Below, piece by piece: positions 52,295 to 63,872 of a DNA stretch of 64,000 nt. A program made the translations under genes and the position numbers. The notes beneath the pieces are model-generated. The model searched no databases. It was given only the letters and a program-made list of their open reading frames with translations, and was not told where the DNA came from. The DNA is from Rivibacter sp049446155 (GTDB lineage: Bacteria > Pseudomonadota > Gammaproteobacteria > Burkholderiales > Burkholderiaceae_C). The DNA is taken from the NCBI RefSeq assembly GCF_049446155.1, contig NZ_JBMSEE010000012.1, positions 86,630-150,629 on the forward strand, in the 5' to 3' direction. Numbering within the stretch: position 1 is the first letter of the stretch; every line of letters starts with the position of its first letter.

Positions 52295-53468
52295 GTGCTG
52301 CCCGTTTCGCCTCCCGCTCTCCTCGCGCTCGCCGACGGCACGGTCTTTCAGGGCATTTCGATCGGCGCCGCCGGTCGAACGGTCGGTGAAGTGGTCTTCA
52401 ATACCGCGCTCACCGGCTACCAAGAGATCCTCACCGACCCGAGCTACTGCCGGCAGATCGTCACCTTGACGTATCCGCACATCGGCAACTACGGCGTCAA
52501 TGAACAGGATGTCGAGGCCTCGAAGGTCCATGCTGCTGGCCTGATCATCAAGGACCTGCCGCTGCGCAGTTCCAACTTCCGGCAGTCGACCACGCTCGAT
52601 GCCTACCTGAAGCGCGAGGGCACGGTCGCGATCGCCGGCATCGACACGCGTCGCCTGACGCGGGTGCTGCGCACCACCGGCGCGCAAAACGGCTGCATCG
52701 TGACCTTCGAAGCCGGCACGAGCATCACGCCGGCGCACATCGAAGAGGCCGTCGCGCGGGCGCGCGCCGCCGAGAGCATGGCGGGCCTCGATCTCGCCAA
52801 GGTGGTCAGCGTGGACAAGCCCTACGCCTGGACCGAGACGGAGTGGTCGCTCGCCGGCGCCGACGGCAAGCCAGGCTACGGTGTGCAGGCCGCGCCGCGC
52901 TTTCATGTGGTCGCCTACGACTTCGGCGTCAAGCGCAACATCCTGCGCATGCTGGCGCAACGCGGCTGCAAGGTCACGGTGGTGCCGGCACAGACGCCGG
53001 CGGCCGACGTGCTGCGGCTGAAGCCGGACGGCATCTTCCTGAGCAACGGTCCCGGCGACCCGGAACCTTGCGACTACGCGATCGAGGCGACCCGCACGCT
53101 GATCGACACCGGCATCCCGACCTTCGGCATCTGCCTGGGTCACCAGATCCTCGCGCTGGCCTCGGGCGCGAAGACCTTCAAGATGAAGTTCGGCCACCAC
53201 GGCGCGAACCATCCGGTCAAGGACCTCGACACCGGCCGCGTGAGCATCACGAGCCAGAACCACGGTTTCGCGGTCGACGACAAGACGCTGCCCGCGATCC
53301 TTAGGCCCACGCACGTGTCGCTGTTCGATGGCACGTTGCAGGGCCTTGCCCGCACCGACAAGCCCGCGTTCTGCTTCCAGGGCCATCCGGAAGCGAGCCC
53401 GGGGCCGCACGACATCGGCTACCTGTTCGATCGCTTCGTCGCGCTGATGCAGAACCAGGAGAAGAACA

Positions 53469-53476
<8 letters not shown>
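52295..53476 (+). CDS. carA: Carbamoyl-phosphate synthase small subunit
   Basis: A 393-residue glutaminase subunit that delivers ammonia to CarB for arginine and pyrimidine synthesis. It starts at GTG 52295, with GGAG 9 nt upstream. The N-terminal domain motif FNTALTGYQEILTDPSYC is present; the class I amidotransferase triad is seen as Cys in FGICLGHQ and His-Pro-Glu in FQGHPEASPGP. The carB start overlaps its last 8 nt. Confidence 0.97.
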
Positions 53477-56735
<3,259 letters not shown>

Positions 56736-56753
56736 ACTCCCGGCAAACGACAA

Positions 56754-56791
56754 CGGCCGCCGCCGGGACACCGGGGGCGGCCGAACTTTTT
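56754..56791 (+). terminator. Intrinsic terminator after carB
   Basis: CGGCCGCC pairs with GGGCGGCCG (56754-56761 with 56775-56783), enclosing an inner GCCGG/CCGG stem, followed by AAC and a run of five T residues. It separates carAB from greA. Confidence 0.75.
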
Positions 56792-56843
56792 GCTGGCGCG
56801 CACGGCCGCGCCAGGCACTCGACGACGTAACCAGAGATCCACC

Positions 56844-57320
56844 ATGGCCACCATCCCGCTGACCCGCCGCGGCGCCGAGAAGCTCAAGGAAGAACTGCAG
56901 CGGCTGAAGTCCGTCGACCGCCACGCGGTGATCCAGGCGATTGCCGAAGCGCGCGCGCAGGGCGACCTGTCGGAGAACGCCGAGTACGAGGCCGCCAAGG
57001 ACAAGCAGGGCTTCATCGAGGGCCGCATCCTCGAGCTCGAAGGCAAGCTGGCCGCGGCACAGGTCATCGATCCGGCCGCGCTCGATGCCGACGGCCGCGT
57101 GGTGTTCGGCGCGACGGTCGACCTCGAGGAGGAGGCCAGCGGCTCGCAGGTGACCTACCAGATCGTCGGCGACGACGAAGCCGACCTGAAGCAGGGCCTG
57201 ATCTCGATCTCGAGCCCGATCGCGCGCGCGCTGATCGGCAAGACCGAAGGCGACGTGGCCGACGTGCAGGCGCCCGGCGGCGTCAAGAGCTACGAGATCG
57301 TCTCGGTCCGCTACATCTGA
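56844..57320 (+). CDS. greA: Transcription elongation factor GreA
   Basis: A 158-residue factor that rescues backtracked RNA polymerase. The N-terminal coiled coil (about 8-75) has the tip acidic pair in the DLSENAEYEAAKDKQ segment, followed by the C-terminal FKBP-like domain ending in VSVRYI. The start at 56844 (MATIPLTRRG) is the family N-terminus; an upstream ATG at 56790 would add an unconserved 18 residues. Its stop shares one base with the start of the next gene (TGATG). Confidence 0.96.
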   Translation: MATIPLTRRGAEKLKEELQRLKSVDRHAVIQAIAEARAQGDLSENAEYEAAKDKQGFIEGRILELEGKLAAAQVIDPAALDADGRVVFGATVDLEEEASGSQVTYQIVGDDEADLKQGLISISSPIARALIGKTEGDVADVQAPGGVKSYEIVSVRYI

Positions 57321-57772
57321 TGGCCATGCCCGTGGCGCAGACCTGGTCGCGCCTGCTGGCCGCGGCCTGGCTCGGTGCGCTGCTGGCCGTGGCCTTGATC
57401 GGAACGCCGGCGCCGTTTGCGCTGCTCGCGCGCGCCGAGGCCGGCGAAGTGGCCGGCCGCATGCTGGCGCACGAGGCGACGCTCAGCCTGCTGCTGGGCG
57501 TGGTGGTCGCGATGATCGAACGCCATCGGGCACGACAGCGTGCCGTGGCCGGGCAGGGGTCGCAGTTCAGCGCCGGCATGGCCCTGGCGCTGGGCGCGTT
57601 GTTCTGCACCGTGCTGGGTTACTACGCCCTGCAGCCGATGATGGCCGAGGCGCGTGCCGGTCTCGGCCGCTTCGGTTTCGCTCAGCTGCACGCGGTGAGC
57701 ACCGCGTTCTATGGCCTCAAGGTCGTGCTGGTCGCCGTGCTGGCCTGGCGTGCGGCCAGCAGCCCCGACTGA
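57320..57772 (+). CDS. DUF4149 four-helix membrane protein
   Basis: A 150-residue protein with four hydrophobic helices (about 10-35, 55-70, 85-105 and 122-145). It matches DUF4149, a family commonly found between greA and yhbY in Burkholderiales. A conserved Arg/His-rich loop lies after helix two (IERHRARQR). Function unknown. It overlaps greA by 1 nt, so it is coupled to it, and faces yhbY convergently 3 nt apart. Confidence 0.75.
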   Translation: MAMPVAQTWSRLLAAAWLGALLAVALIGTPAPFALLARAEAGEVAGRMLAHEATLSLLLGVVVAMIERHRARQRAVAGQGSQFSAGMALALGALFCTVLGYYALQPMMAEARAGLGRFGFAQLHAVSTAFYGLKVVLVAVLAWRAASSPD

Positions 57773-57775
57773 CGC

Positions 57776-58249
57776 TCAGCGGCCCGACTTCTTCTTGACG
57801 CTGCTCTGGCGCGTCGCCTTGCGCTTGACGGTGCCCGCGGCCGTGACGCGCTGGTTGCCGAACACGGTGAGCTTCTTCACCTGTGCGCGGTGACTGCCGC
57901 TCTTGGAGAACTTGAGCACCTTGACGACGCGCGGGCCGGGCTTGCGGTCGTCGTCGACCGGCTTGGCCTTCTCGGGTACCGGGCGCCACAGGACCAGCAG
58001 CTTGCCGATGTGCTGCACCGGCGCGGCGTCGAGCTTGTCGGCCAGCTCGGCGAGGACGGCTTCACGGGCGGTGCGGTCGTCGGAGAAAACGCGCAGCTTG
58101 ATCAGGCCGTGCGCCTTGAGCGCTGCGTCGGCTTCCTTCACGACCGCGGGCGTGAGCCCGTCGGCGCCGACCATCACGACCGGATCGAGATGATGGGCGG
58201 CGGCGCGGTGCGCTTTGCGTTGGGCGGGCGTGAGGACGATGGCGGTCAT
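57776..58249 (-). CDS. yhbY: YhbY/CRM-domain RNA-binding protein
   Basis: A 157-residue protein. Residues 1-97 form the CRM domain with RKAHRAAAHHLDPVVMVGADGLTPAVV and the GLIKLRVF and IGKLLVLWRP motifs; the typical GxxG loop is VGADG. In E. coli YhbY (97 residues) binds pre-50S particles. The extra 60-residue C-terminal tail is very Lys/Arg-rich and probably binds rRNA. It is divergent from rlmE, another ribosome assembly gene, with a 33-bp gap. Confidence 0.9.
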   Translation of the reverse strand: MTAIVLTPAQRKAHRAAAHHLDPVVMVGADGLTPAVVKEADAALKAHGLIKLRVFSDDRTAREAVLAELADKLDAAPVQHIGKLLVLWRPVPEKAKPVDDDRKPGPRVVKVLKFSKSGSHRAQVKKLTVFGNQRVTAAGTVKRKATRQSSVKKKSGR

Positions 58250-58282
58250 GCCCGTATTATCGATGCCACTGAACGGCTCCCC

Positions 58283-58957
58283 ATGAAAGTCAAGACGAAA
58301 AGCAAGAAGGTCAACAAGGCGTGGCTCAACGACCATGTCAACGACCCGTACGTGAAGCTGGCGCAAAAGGAAGGCTTTCGCGCTCGCGCCGCCTACAAGC
58401 TCAAGGAGATCGACGAGGCGCTGGGCCTGTTTCGACCCGGCCAGGTCGTCGTCGACCTCGGGTCGGCGCCCGGGGCCTGGAGCCAGTACCTGCGCCGCCG
58501 CTTCGCGCCCAAGACCGCGGGCGTGGGTGGCGCCGCCGTCGGAGAGCTCGACGGCACGATCATCTCGCTCGACCTCCTGCCGATGGAGCCGATCGAGGGC
58601 GTGCATTTCATCCAAGGCGACTTCCACGACGACGCCGTACTCGCCGAGCTGGACGAAGCGGTCGGCGGTCGACCGGTCGACGTGGTGGTTTCGGACATGG
58701 CGCCCAATCTTTCAGGTATCGCCTCGTCCGACGCCGCGCGCGTGTCACTGCTGATCGAACTGGCGGTCGAGTTTGCCTTGAGCCATCTCAAGCCTTCGGG
58801 TGCTCTGGTGGTCAAGGCTTTTCACGGCAGCGGCTACAGTCAGCTGGTCGAGCTGTTCAAGCGCCATTTCCGCGTCGTCAAGCCGATCAAGCCCAAGGCC
58901 TCGCGCGACAAGTCGGCCGAAACCTTCCTGGTCGGGATCGGTCTCAAATCACGTTGA
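58283..58957 (+). CDS. rlmE: 23S rRNA (uridine-2552-2'-O)-methyltransferase RlmE
   Basis: A 224-residue FtsJ/RrmJ methyltransferase for U2552 in the A loop. The catalytic tetrad is visible: Lys in ARAAYKLKEID, Asp in VVSDMAPNLSG, Lys in LVVKAFHG, and Glu in KSAETFLVG. SAM motif DLGSAPGAWSQYL is intact. Length is near E. coli (209). It precedes ftsH by 143 nt, the conserved order; a heat-shock promoter may lie there but is not recognisable. Confidence 0.94.
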   Translation: MKVKTKSKKVNKAWLNDHVNDPYVKLAQKEGFRARAAYKLKEIDEALGLFRPGQVVVDLGSAPGAWSQYLRRRFAPKTAGVGGAAVGELDGTIISLDLLPMEPIEGVHFIQGDFHDDAVLAELDEAVGGRPVDVVVSDMAPNLSGIASSDAARVSLLIELAVEFALSHLKPSGALVVKAFHGSGYSQLVELFKRHFRVVKPIKPKASRDKSAETFLVGIGLKSR

Positions 58958-59100
58958 AACCTTCCGAAAACCAAGAGATCCGGCCCTGTGTGACGATGGC
59001 GGCCGTTGGGTTTTCCGATCGGGGTGGCAGGCTTGACTGGCCTAGAATCGGCCCCATCTACCGCGCAAGCACGCGTTTTTGACTGTCTGAAGGAGCCGCG

Positions 59101-61014
59101 GTGAACAATCAATGGTTCTCTAAGGTCGCTGTTTGGCTGGTGATCGCACTCGTGCTGTTCACCGTGTTCAAGCAGTTCGACCGCAGCTCGGTGGCCAGCG
59201 GCTCGATCGGCTATTCCGACTTCCTCGAGGAAGTTCGCAGCAAGCGGGTGCAAAGCGTCACGCTGCAGGAAACCGGCACCGGCACCACCGAGATCCGCGC
59301 CGTCACCACCGACGGCAAGCAGATCCGCACCACCGCGACCTACCTGGATCGCGGCCTCGTCGGCGACCTTATCAACAACGGCGTCAAGTTCGACGTCAAG
59401 GCGCGCGAGGAACCCTCGATCCTGATGAGCCTGTTGCTCAGCTGGGGCCCGATGCTGTTGCTGATCGGCGTGTGGATCTACTTCATGCGCCAGATGCAAG
59501 GCGGCGGCAAGGGCGGGGCGTTCAGCTTCGGCAAGAGCCGCGCGCGCATGCTCGACGAGAGCAACAACTCGGTCACCTTCGCCGATGTCGCCGGCTGCGA
59601 CGAAGCCAAGGAAGAGGTCAAGGAGCTGGTCGACTTCCTGAAGGACCCGCAGAAGTTCCAGAAGCTGGGCGGTCGCATCCCGCGCGGCGTGCTGATGGTC
59701 GGCCCTCCGGGCACCGGGAAGACGCTGCTGGCCAAGTCGATCGCCGGCGAGGCCAAGGTGCCGTTCTTCAGCATCAGCGGTTCCGACTTCGTCGAGATGT
59801 TCGTCGGTGTCGGTGCGGCGCGCGTGCGTGACATGTTCGAGCAGGCCAAGAAGAACGCGCCTTGCATCATCTTCGTCGACGAGATCGACGCGGTCGGCCG
59901 CCATCGCGGCGCCGGCCTCGGTGGCGGCAACGATGAGCGCGAGCAGACCCTCAACCAGATGCTGGTCGAGATGGACGGCTTCGAGACCAATCTCGGCGTG
60001 ATCGTCATCGCGGCGACCAACCGTCCCGACATCCTCGATCCGGCGCTGCTGCGTCCAGGCCGCTTCGACCGCCAGGTCTACGTGACGCTGCCCGACGTGC
60101 GCGGCCGCGAGCAGATCCTCAACGTGCACATGCGCAAGGTGCCGATCGGCCAGGACGTCAAGCCCGACATCCTCGCGCGCGGCACGCCCGGCTTCTCGGG
60201 CGCGGACCTCGCCAACCTCGTCAACGAGGCGGCGCTGTTCGCCGCCCGCCGCAGCGCACGGGTGGTCGAGATGACCGACTTCGAGAAGGCCAAGGACAAG
60301 ATCCTGATGGGCCCCGAGCGCAAGTCGATGGTCATGCCCGAGGAGGAGCGCCGCAACACCGCCTACCACGAGGCCGGCCACGCGCTGGTGGCGCGCCTGC
60401 TGCCCAAGACCGACCCGGTCCACAAGGTCACCATCATCCCGCGCGGCCGTGCGCTCGGTGTGACGATGCAGTTGCCCGAGGGCGACCGCTACAGCATGGA
60501 CAAGGAGCGCATGCTCTCCACGATCTCGGTGCTGTTCGGCGGACGCATTGCCGAAGAAGTGTTCATGCACCAGATGACCACCGGCGCGAGCAACGACTTC
60601 GAGCGCGCCACGCAGATCGCGCGCGACATGGTCACGCGCTACGGCATGACCGACGAACTGGGGCCGATGGTCTATGCCGAGAACGAGGGCGAAGTCTTTC
60701 TCGGCCGCTCGATCACCAAGCAGGTCAACGTCTCGGAAGAGACGATGCAGAAGGTCGACAAGCAGATCCGCAAGATCATCGACGAGCAGTACGCCCTCGC
60801 GCGCCGCATCATCGAGGACAACCAGGACAAGATGCACGCGATGGCCGGCGCGCTGCTCGAGTGGGAAACCATCGACAGCGAGCAGCTCGACGACATCATG
60901 TCCGGCAGGCCGCCGCGCCCGCCGAAGGACTGGGCTCCTTCGAGCAACAACAAGCCGGGTGGCGGCACACCGCCTGCGGTGAGCAACACCGACAACGCGC
61001 CGGCTGCCGCCTGA
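59101..61014 (+). CDS. ftsH: ATP-dependent zinc metalloprotease FtsH
   Basis: A 637-residue membrane AAA+ protease that controls lipid A synthesis and membrane quality. It starts at GTG 59101, with AGGAG 5 nt upstream. Two membrane helices (about 5-22 and 103-122) flank a periplasmic domain. Walker A GPPGTGKTLL (about 202-211), Walker B IIFVDEIDA, the second-region motif RPGRFDRQ and zinc motif HEAGH (about 423-427) are intact. The C-terminal end is Pro/Gly/Asn-rich. A UUCG terminator follows. Confidence 0.97.
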   Translation: MNNQWFSKVAVWLVIALVLFTVFKQFDRSSVASGSIGYSDFLEEVRSKRVQSVTLQETGTGTTEIRAVTTDGKQIRTTATYLDRGLVGDLINNGVKFDVKAREEPSILMSLLLSWGPMLLLIGVWIYFMRQMQGGGKGGAFSFGKSRARMLDESNNSVTFADVAGCDEAKEEVKELVDFLKDPQKFQKLGGRIPRGVLMVGPPGTGKTLLAKSIAGEAKVPFFSISGSDFVEMFVGVGAARVRDMFEQAKKNAPCIIFVDEIDAVGRHRGAGLGGGNDEREQTLNQMLVEMDGFETNLGVIVIAATNRPDILDPALLRPGRFDRQVYVTLPDVRGREQILNVHMRKVPIGQDVKPDILARGTPGFSGADLANLVNEAALFAARRSARVVEMTDFEKAKDKILMGPERKSMVMPEEERRNTAYHEAGHALVARLLPKTDPVHKVTIIPRGRALGVTMQLPEGDRYSMDKERMLSTISVLFGGRIAEEVFMHQMTTGASNDFERATQIARDMVTRYGMTDELGPMVYAENEGEVFLGRSITKQVNVSEETMQKVDKQIRKIIDEQYALARRIIEDNQDKMHAMAGALLEWETIDSEQLDDIMSGRPPRPPKDWAPSSNNKPGGGTPPAVSNTDNAPAAA

Positions 61015-61034
61015 TCTGGCCGCGGCAAACACCC

Positions 61035-61056
61035 AACGGGGCCTTCGGGCCCCGTT
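61035..61056 (+). terminator. Terminator after ftsH
   Basis: A 9-bp stem AACGGGGCC/GGCCCCGTT (61035-61043 with 61048-61056) closed by a C(TTCG)G tetraloop. The T run is short. It lies 5 bp before the target duplication of the 569-bp element. Confidence 0.8.
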
Positions 61057-61060
61057 TGCT

Positions 61061-61090
61061 TTGATAAGGGGTGTTATCGAGCTGATGACC
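61061..61090. repeat. Left end of the 569-bp element: target duplication plus inverted repeat
   Basis: TTGATAAG (61061-61068) is the left copy of the target duplication. It is followed by a 22-bp terminal inverted repeat (61069-61090) beginning GGGTGTTATC and ending AGCTGATGACC. It matches the right repeat with one mismatch at the eleventh base (G versus T). Confidence 0.85.
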
Positions 61091-61637
61091 AAAAGCCTTT
61101 GAAATCAATGGCTTAGGCTACTTCTGGAGAAGGCTCGCAAGAAAATTAGGTGCCGCTGCCCCACCATCGCGCCGTCGCCGGGAGACCGGGGGCTGAGTGG
61201 CTCGGTGGCGGCTATGGCGGGGGCGACGCCTGGGGCTCCGGATGACGCCCTCCGCCGCGCCACTCCCCGTCCACCAGCCAAAGCTCGAAGAACCGCAACC
61301 ACTCGATGGTCCAGGCGACGAGGGTCAGGGTCAGCTCTGCGCTGGCTTCCTGCAGCTCGAGCGATAAACGCGCGACCTGCCGCTCCAACGTGCTCTGCCG
61401 TTCCGAGGCGAGCTGCGCCTGGCCTTCCAGCGCGGCGCGCTCGTTGAGGAGCCACTTCAGGTCGGACGGCGTACGAGCCGCTGCCGACGGGCTTGCGGAG
61501 AGAGAATCTGGGGACACGAGGGTAGGCCATGAGTGGACGCTACCCTCGCGTAGGCACCGATTCCAGCGCCTACGCCCAGGAAACAGGGCTCAAACCGCCC
61601 CGGGAGGGCGGCTTGGGTCATCAGCTAGATAACACCC
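61069..61637. mobile_element. Non-autonomous (MITE-like) element with terminal inverted repeats
   Basis: 569 bp bounded by 22-bp inverted repeats (21/22 identical) and flanked by an exact 8-bp direct repeat TTGATAAG. No transposase is encoded; only a 101-residue ORF of unknown function is found. An 8-bp duplication with GGG-starting repeats is compatible with several IS families (IS256, ISL3 and IS1595 among them), so the parent is not named here. It sits between the ftsH terminator and folP, 16 bp before the folP start, and separates genes that normally adjoin. Confidence 0.8.
61212..61517 (-). CDS. Hypothetical coiled-coil protein carried by the 569-bp element
   Basis: A possible 101-residue protein on the minus strand of the inserted element. 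A polar Ser/Ala-rich start is followed by a heptad-like segment (about 20-60; LLNERAALEGQ, ERQSTLERQVARLSLELQEA) that could form a coiled coil, then a Trp/Leu-rich segment and a Pro tail. The heptad part resembles small ORFs seen beside transposases and integrases, but no firm family is recognised. Codon composition is less biased than that of the host genes. It may be a gene remnant. Confidence 0.4.
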   Translation of the reverse strand: MSPDSLSASPSAAARTPSDLKWLLNERAALEGQAQLASERQSTLERQVARLSLELQEASAELTLTLVAWTIEWLRFFELWLVDGEWRGGGRHPEPQASPPP

Positions 61638-61645
61638 TTGATAAG
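61616..61645. repeat. Right end of the 569-bp element: inverted repeat plus target duplication
   Basis: The right inverted repeat (61616-61637) starts GGTCATCAGCT and ends GATAACACCC, followed by the second TTGATAAG (61638-61645). The AAGG at its end (61643-61646) lies 7 nt before the folP ATG and serves as its Shine-Dalgarno. Confidence 0.85.
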
Positions 61646-61653
61646 GTTCGCCC

Positions 61654-62487
61654 ATGCACTGGCAGACCACCCGCTTTCGCATCGACCTCACCACGCCGCG
61701 CGTGATGGGCATCGTCAACGTCACGCCGGACTCGTTTTCCGACGGCGGGCGCAACGCGTCGACCCAGGCGGCGCTCGCGCACTGCGAGCGGCTGCTGAAG
61801 GACGGCGCCGACATCCTCGACATCGGCGGCGAATCGACGCGCCCGGGTGTCGATCCCGTCTCGCTGGAGGACGAGCTGGCGCGCGTGCTGCCGGTGCTGC
61901 GCGAGGCGATGAAGCTCGGCGCACCGATCTCGATCGACACCTACAAGCCCGAGGTGATGCGCGCCGCGCTGGACCTGGGCTGCGACATCGTCAACGACAT
62001 CAACGCGCTCCAAGCGAAAGGGGCAGAGGCGCTGATCGCTGTCCACCCGAACTGCGGCGTCTGCCTGATGCACATGCAAGGCGAGCCCAAGACCATGCAG
62101 GTCGATCCGCAATATGCGGACGTGGCCCGCGAGGTGCGCGACTTCCTGGCCGCGCGCGCTCAGGGGCTGCGCGCGCAGGGCGTGGCCGATGAACGCATCG
62201 TGCTCGATCCCGGCTACGGTTTCGGCAAGCGCCACGAGCACAACCTCGAGCTGTTCGTGCGGCAGGACGAGCTGCGCGCGCTCGGCCTGCCCCTGCTGGT
62301 GGGCTGGTCGCGCAAGGGCACGCTGGGCAAGATCACCGGGCGAGAGGTCGGCGAACGCACGGTCGCCAGCGTCGCGGCCGCGCTGGCCGCGGTGCAGCGC
62401 GGTGCGCGCATCGTGCGCGTGCACGACGTCGCCGAGACCGTCGACGCGCTCAAGGTCTGGCGCGCCGCCGGACTGGGCAGCCCCTAG
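61654..62487 (+). CDS. folP: Dihydropteroate synthase
   Basis: A 277-residue TIM-barrel enzyme that joins pterin pyrophosphate with p-aminobenzoate in folate synthesis; it is the sulfonamide target. Signatures MGIVNVTPDSFSDGGR (residues 18-33) and DILDIGGESTRPG (52-64) are intact, as is the final GARIVRVHDV loop. Its usual neighbour ftsH has been moved away by the 569-bp insertion, whose target duplication provides the ribosome-binding bases. Transcription may now depend on sequences within the element. It is 44 nt from glmM. Confidence 0.96.
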   Translation: MHWQTTRFRIDLTTPRVMGIVNVTPDSFSDGGRNASTQAALAHCERLLKDGADILDIGGESTRPGVDPVSLEDELARVLPVLREAMKLGAPISIDTYKPEVMRAALDLGCDIVNDINALQAKGAEALIAVHPNCGVCLMHMQGEPKTMQVDPQYADVAREVRDFLAARAQGLRAQGVADERIVLDPGYGFGKRHEHNLELFVRQDELRALGLPLLVGWSRKGTLGKITGREVGERTVASVAAALAAVQRGARIVRVHDVAETVDALKVWRAAGLGSP

Positions 62488-62531
62488 GCTTCGGGGCTGG
62501 TTCGCTGCGGGCCGGCGGCACAATCGCGGCC

Positions 62532-63872
62532 ATGAGTCAACGACGCTTCTTCGGCACCGACGGCATTCGTGGCACCGTCGGCCAGCCTCCCATCACGCCT
62601 GATTTCGTCCTTCGGCTGGGCCATGCGGTCGGTCGCGTGCTCGTGCAAAGGGACGGCGGCCGCCCCAGCGTGCTGATCGGCAAGGACCCGCGCATCTCCG
62701 GCTACATGCTCGAGTCGGCGCTCGAAGCCGGCTTCGCGTCGGCCGGCGTCGACGTGCTGCTGACCGGGCCGCTGCCGACGCCGGGCGTGGCCTACCTGAC
62801 GCGCGCGCTGCGGCAACGCCTGGGCGTGGTGATCAGCGCCTCGCACAACCCGTTTGCCGACAACGGCATCAAGTTCTTCTCGGCCCACGGCGAAAAGCTG
62901 CCCGACGATTGGGAGATCGCGGTCGAGGCTGCGCTCGACCAGGCGCCGCAGTGGGTCGACTCGCGCGGCCTCGGCAAGGCGCGCCGGCTCGACGACGCGC
63001 AGGGTCGCTACGTCGAGTTCTGCAAGAGCACGATCGACGGCAAGCTTTCGCTGCGCGGCCTGAAGATCGTGGTCGACGCCGCCAACGGCGCGGCCTACCA
63101 GGTGGCGCCCAGCGTGTTCCACGAGCTCGGCGCCGAGGTCGTGTCGATCGGCGTCTCGCCCGACGGCTTCAACATCAACGAGGGCGTCGGCGCGACGCAT
63201 CCGCAGGCGCTGGTGCGCGCGGTGACCGAGCACCGCGCCGATATCGGCGTTGCGCTCGACGGCGACGCCGACCGCCTGCAGCTGGTCGACGCCACGGGGC
63301 GCCTGTTCAACGGCGACGAGTTGCTCTACCTGATGGCGGCGGATCGGCTGGCCCTGGGCCATGCCGTGCCGGGTGCGGTGGGCACGCTGATGACCAACCT
63401 GGCCGTCGAGCAGGCGTTGCGCGCGCGCGGCCTCGAGTTCGTGCGCGCCAAGGTCGGCGACCGCTACGTGCTTGAGGAGCTGCAGGCGCGCGGCTGGCAG
63501 CTCGGCGGCGAGGGCTCCGGCCATCTGCTCGCGCTCGACAAGCACACCACCGGCGACGGCATCATCAGCGCGCTGCAGGTGCTGCAGGCGGTGGTGCGCA
63601 GCGGGCGCAGCGTGGCCGAGCTGCTCGACGGCGTGACGCTCTTCCCCCAGGTGTTGATCAACGTGCGGTTGCGCGCGGGCCAGGACTGGAAGTCCAATGC
63701 CGCGCTGGCCAGCGCGCAGGAGGCAGTGCGCGCCGAGCTCGGCGACACGGGCCGCCTGCTGATCCGTGCGTCGGGCACCGAGCCCTTGCTGCGCGTGATG
63801 GTGGAGGCGCGCGACGCCGCCGTGGCCGATCGCTGCGCGAAGCGCCTGGCCGAGGCGGCGCAGGCCGGCTAA
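62532..63872 (+). CDS. glmM: Phosphoglucosamine mutase
   Basis: A 446-residue enzyme that interconverts glucosamine-6-P and glucosamine-1-P for UDP-GlcNAc, peptidoglycan and LPS synthesis. The N-terminal FGTDGIRG, catalytic serine loop ISASHNPFADNGIK (Ser near residue 102), metal loop ALDGDADRLQ and C-terminal RASGTEPLLRVMVE are intact. It ends in GCT-TAA at an IS481-type insertion: the next bases are the CTAG target. The length is normal, so the insertion has not damaged it. Confidence 0.97.
   Translation: MSQRRFFGTDGIRGTVGQPPITPDFVLRLGHAVGRVLVQRDGGRPSVLIGKDPRISGYMLESALEAGFASAGVDVLLTGPLPTPGVAYLTRALRQRLGVVISASHNPFADNGIKFFSAHGEKLPDDWEIAVEAALDQAPQWVDSRGLGKARRLDDAQGRYVEFCKSTIDGKLSLRGLKIVVDAANGAAYQVAPSVFHELGAEVVSIGVSPDGFNINEGVGATHPQALVRAVTEHRADIGVALDGDADRLQLVDATGRLFNGDELLYLMAADRLALGHAVPGAVGTLMTNLAVEQALRARGLEFVRAKVGDRYVLEELQARGWQLGGEGSGHLLALDKHTTGDGIISALQVLQAVVRSGRSVAELLDGVTLFPQVLINVRLRAGQDWKSNAALASAQEAVRAELGDTGRLLIRASGTEPLLRVMVEARDAAVADRCAKRLAEAAQAG

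Noticed and set aside
61105..61530. A 141-codon minus-strand frame inside the 569-bp element
   Set aside because: It overlaps the more protein-like 101-codon frame in another phase and has Arg/Ala-rich shadow composition.
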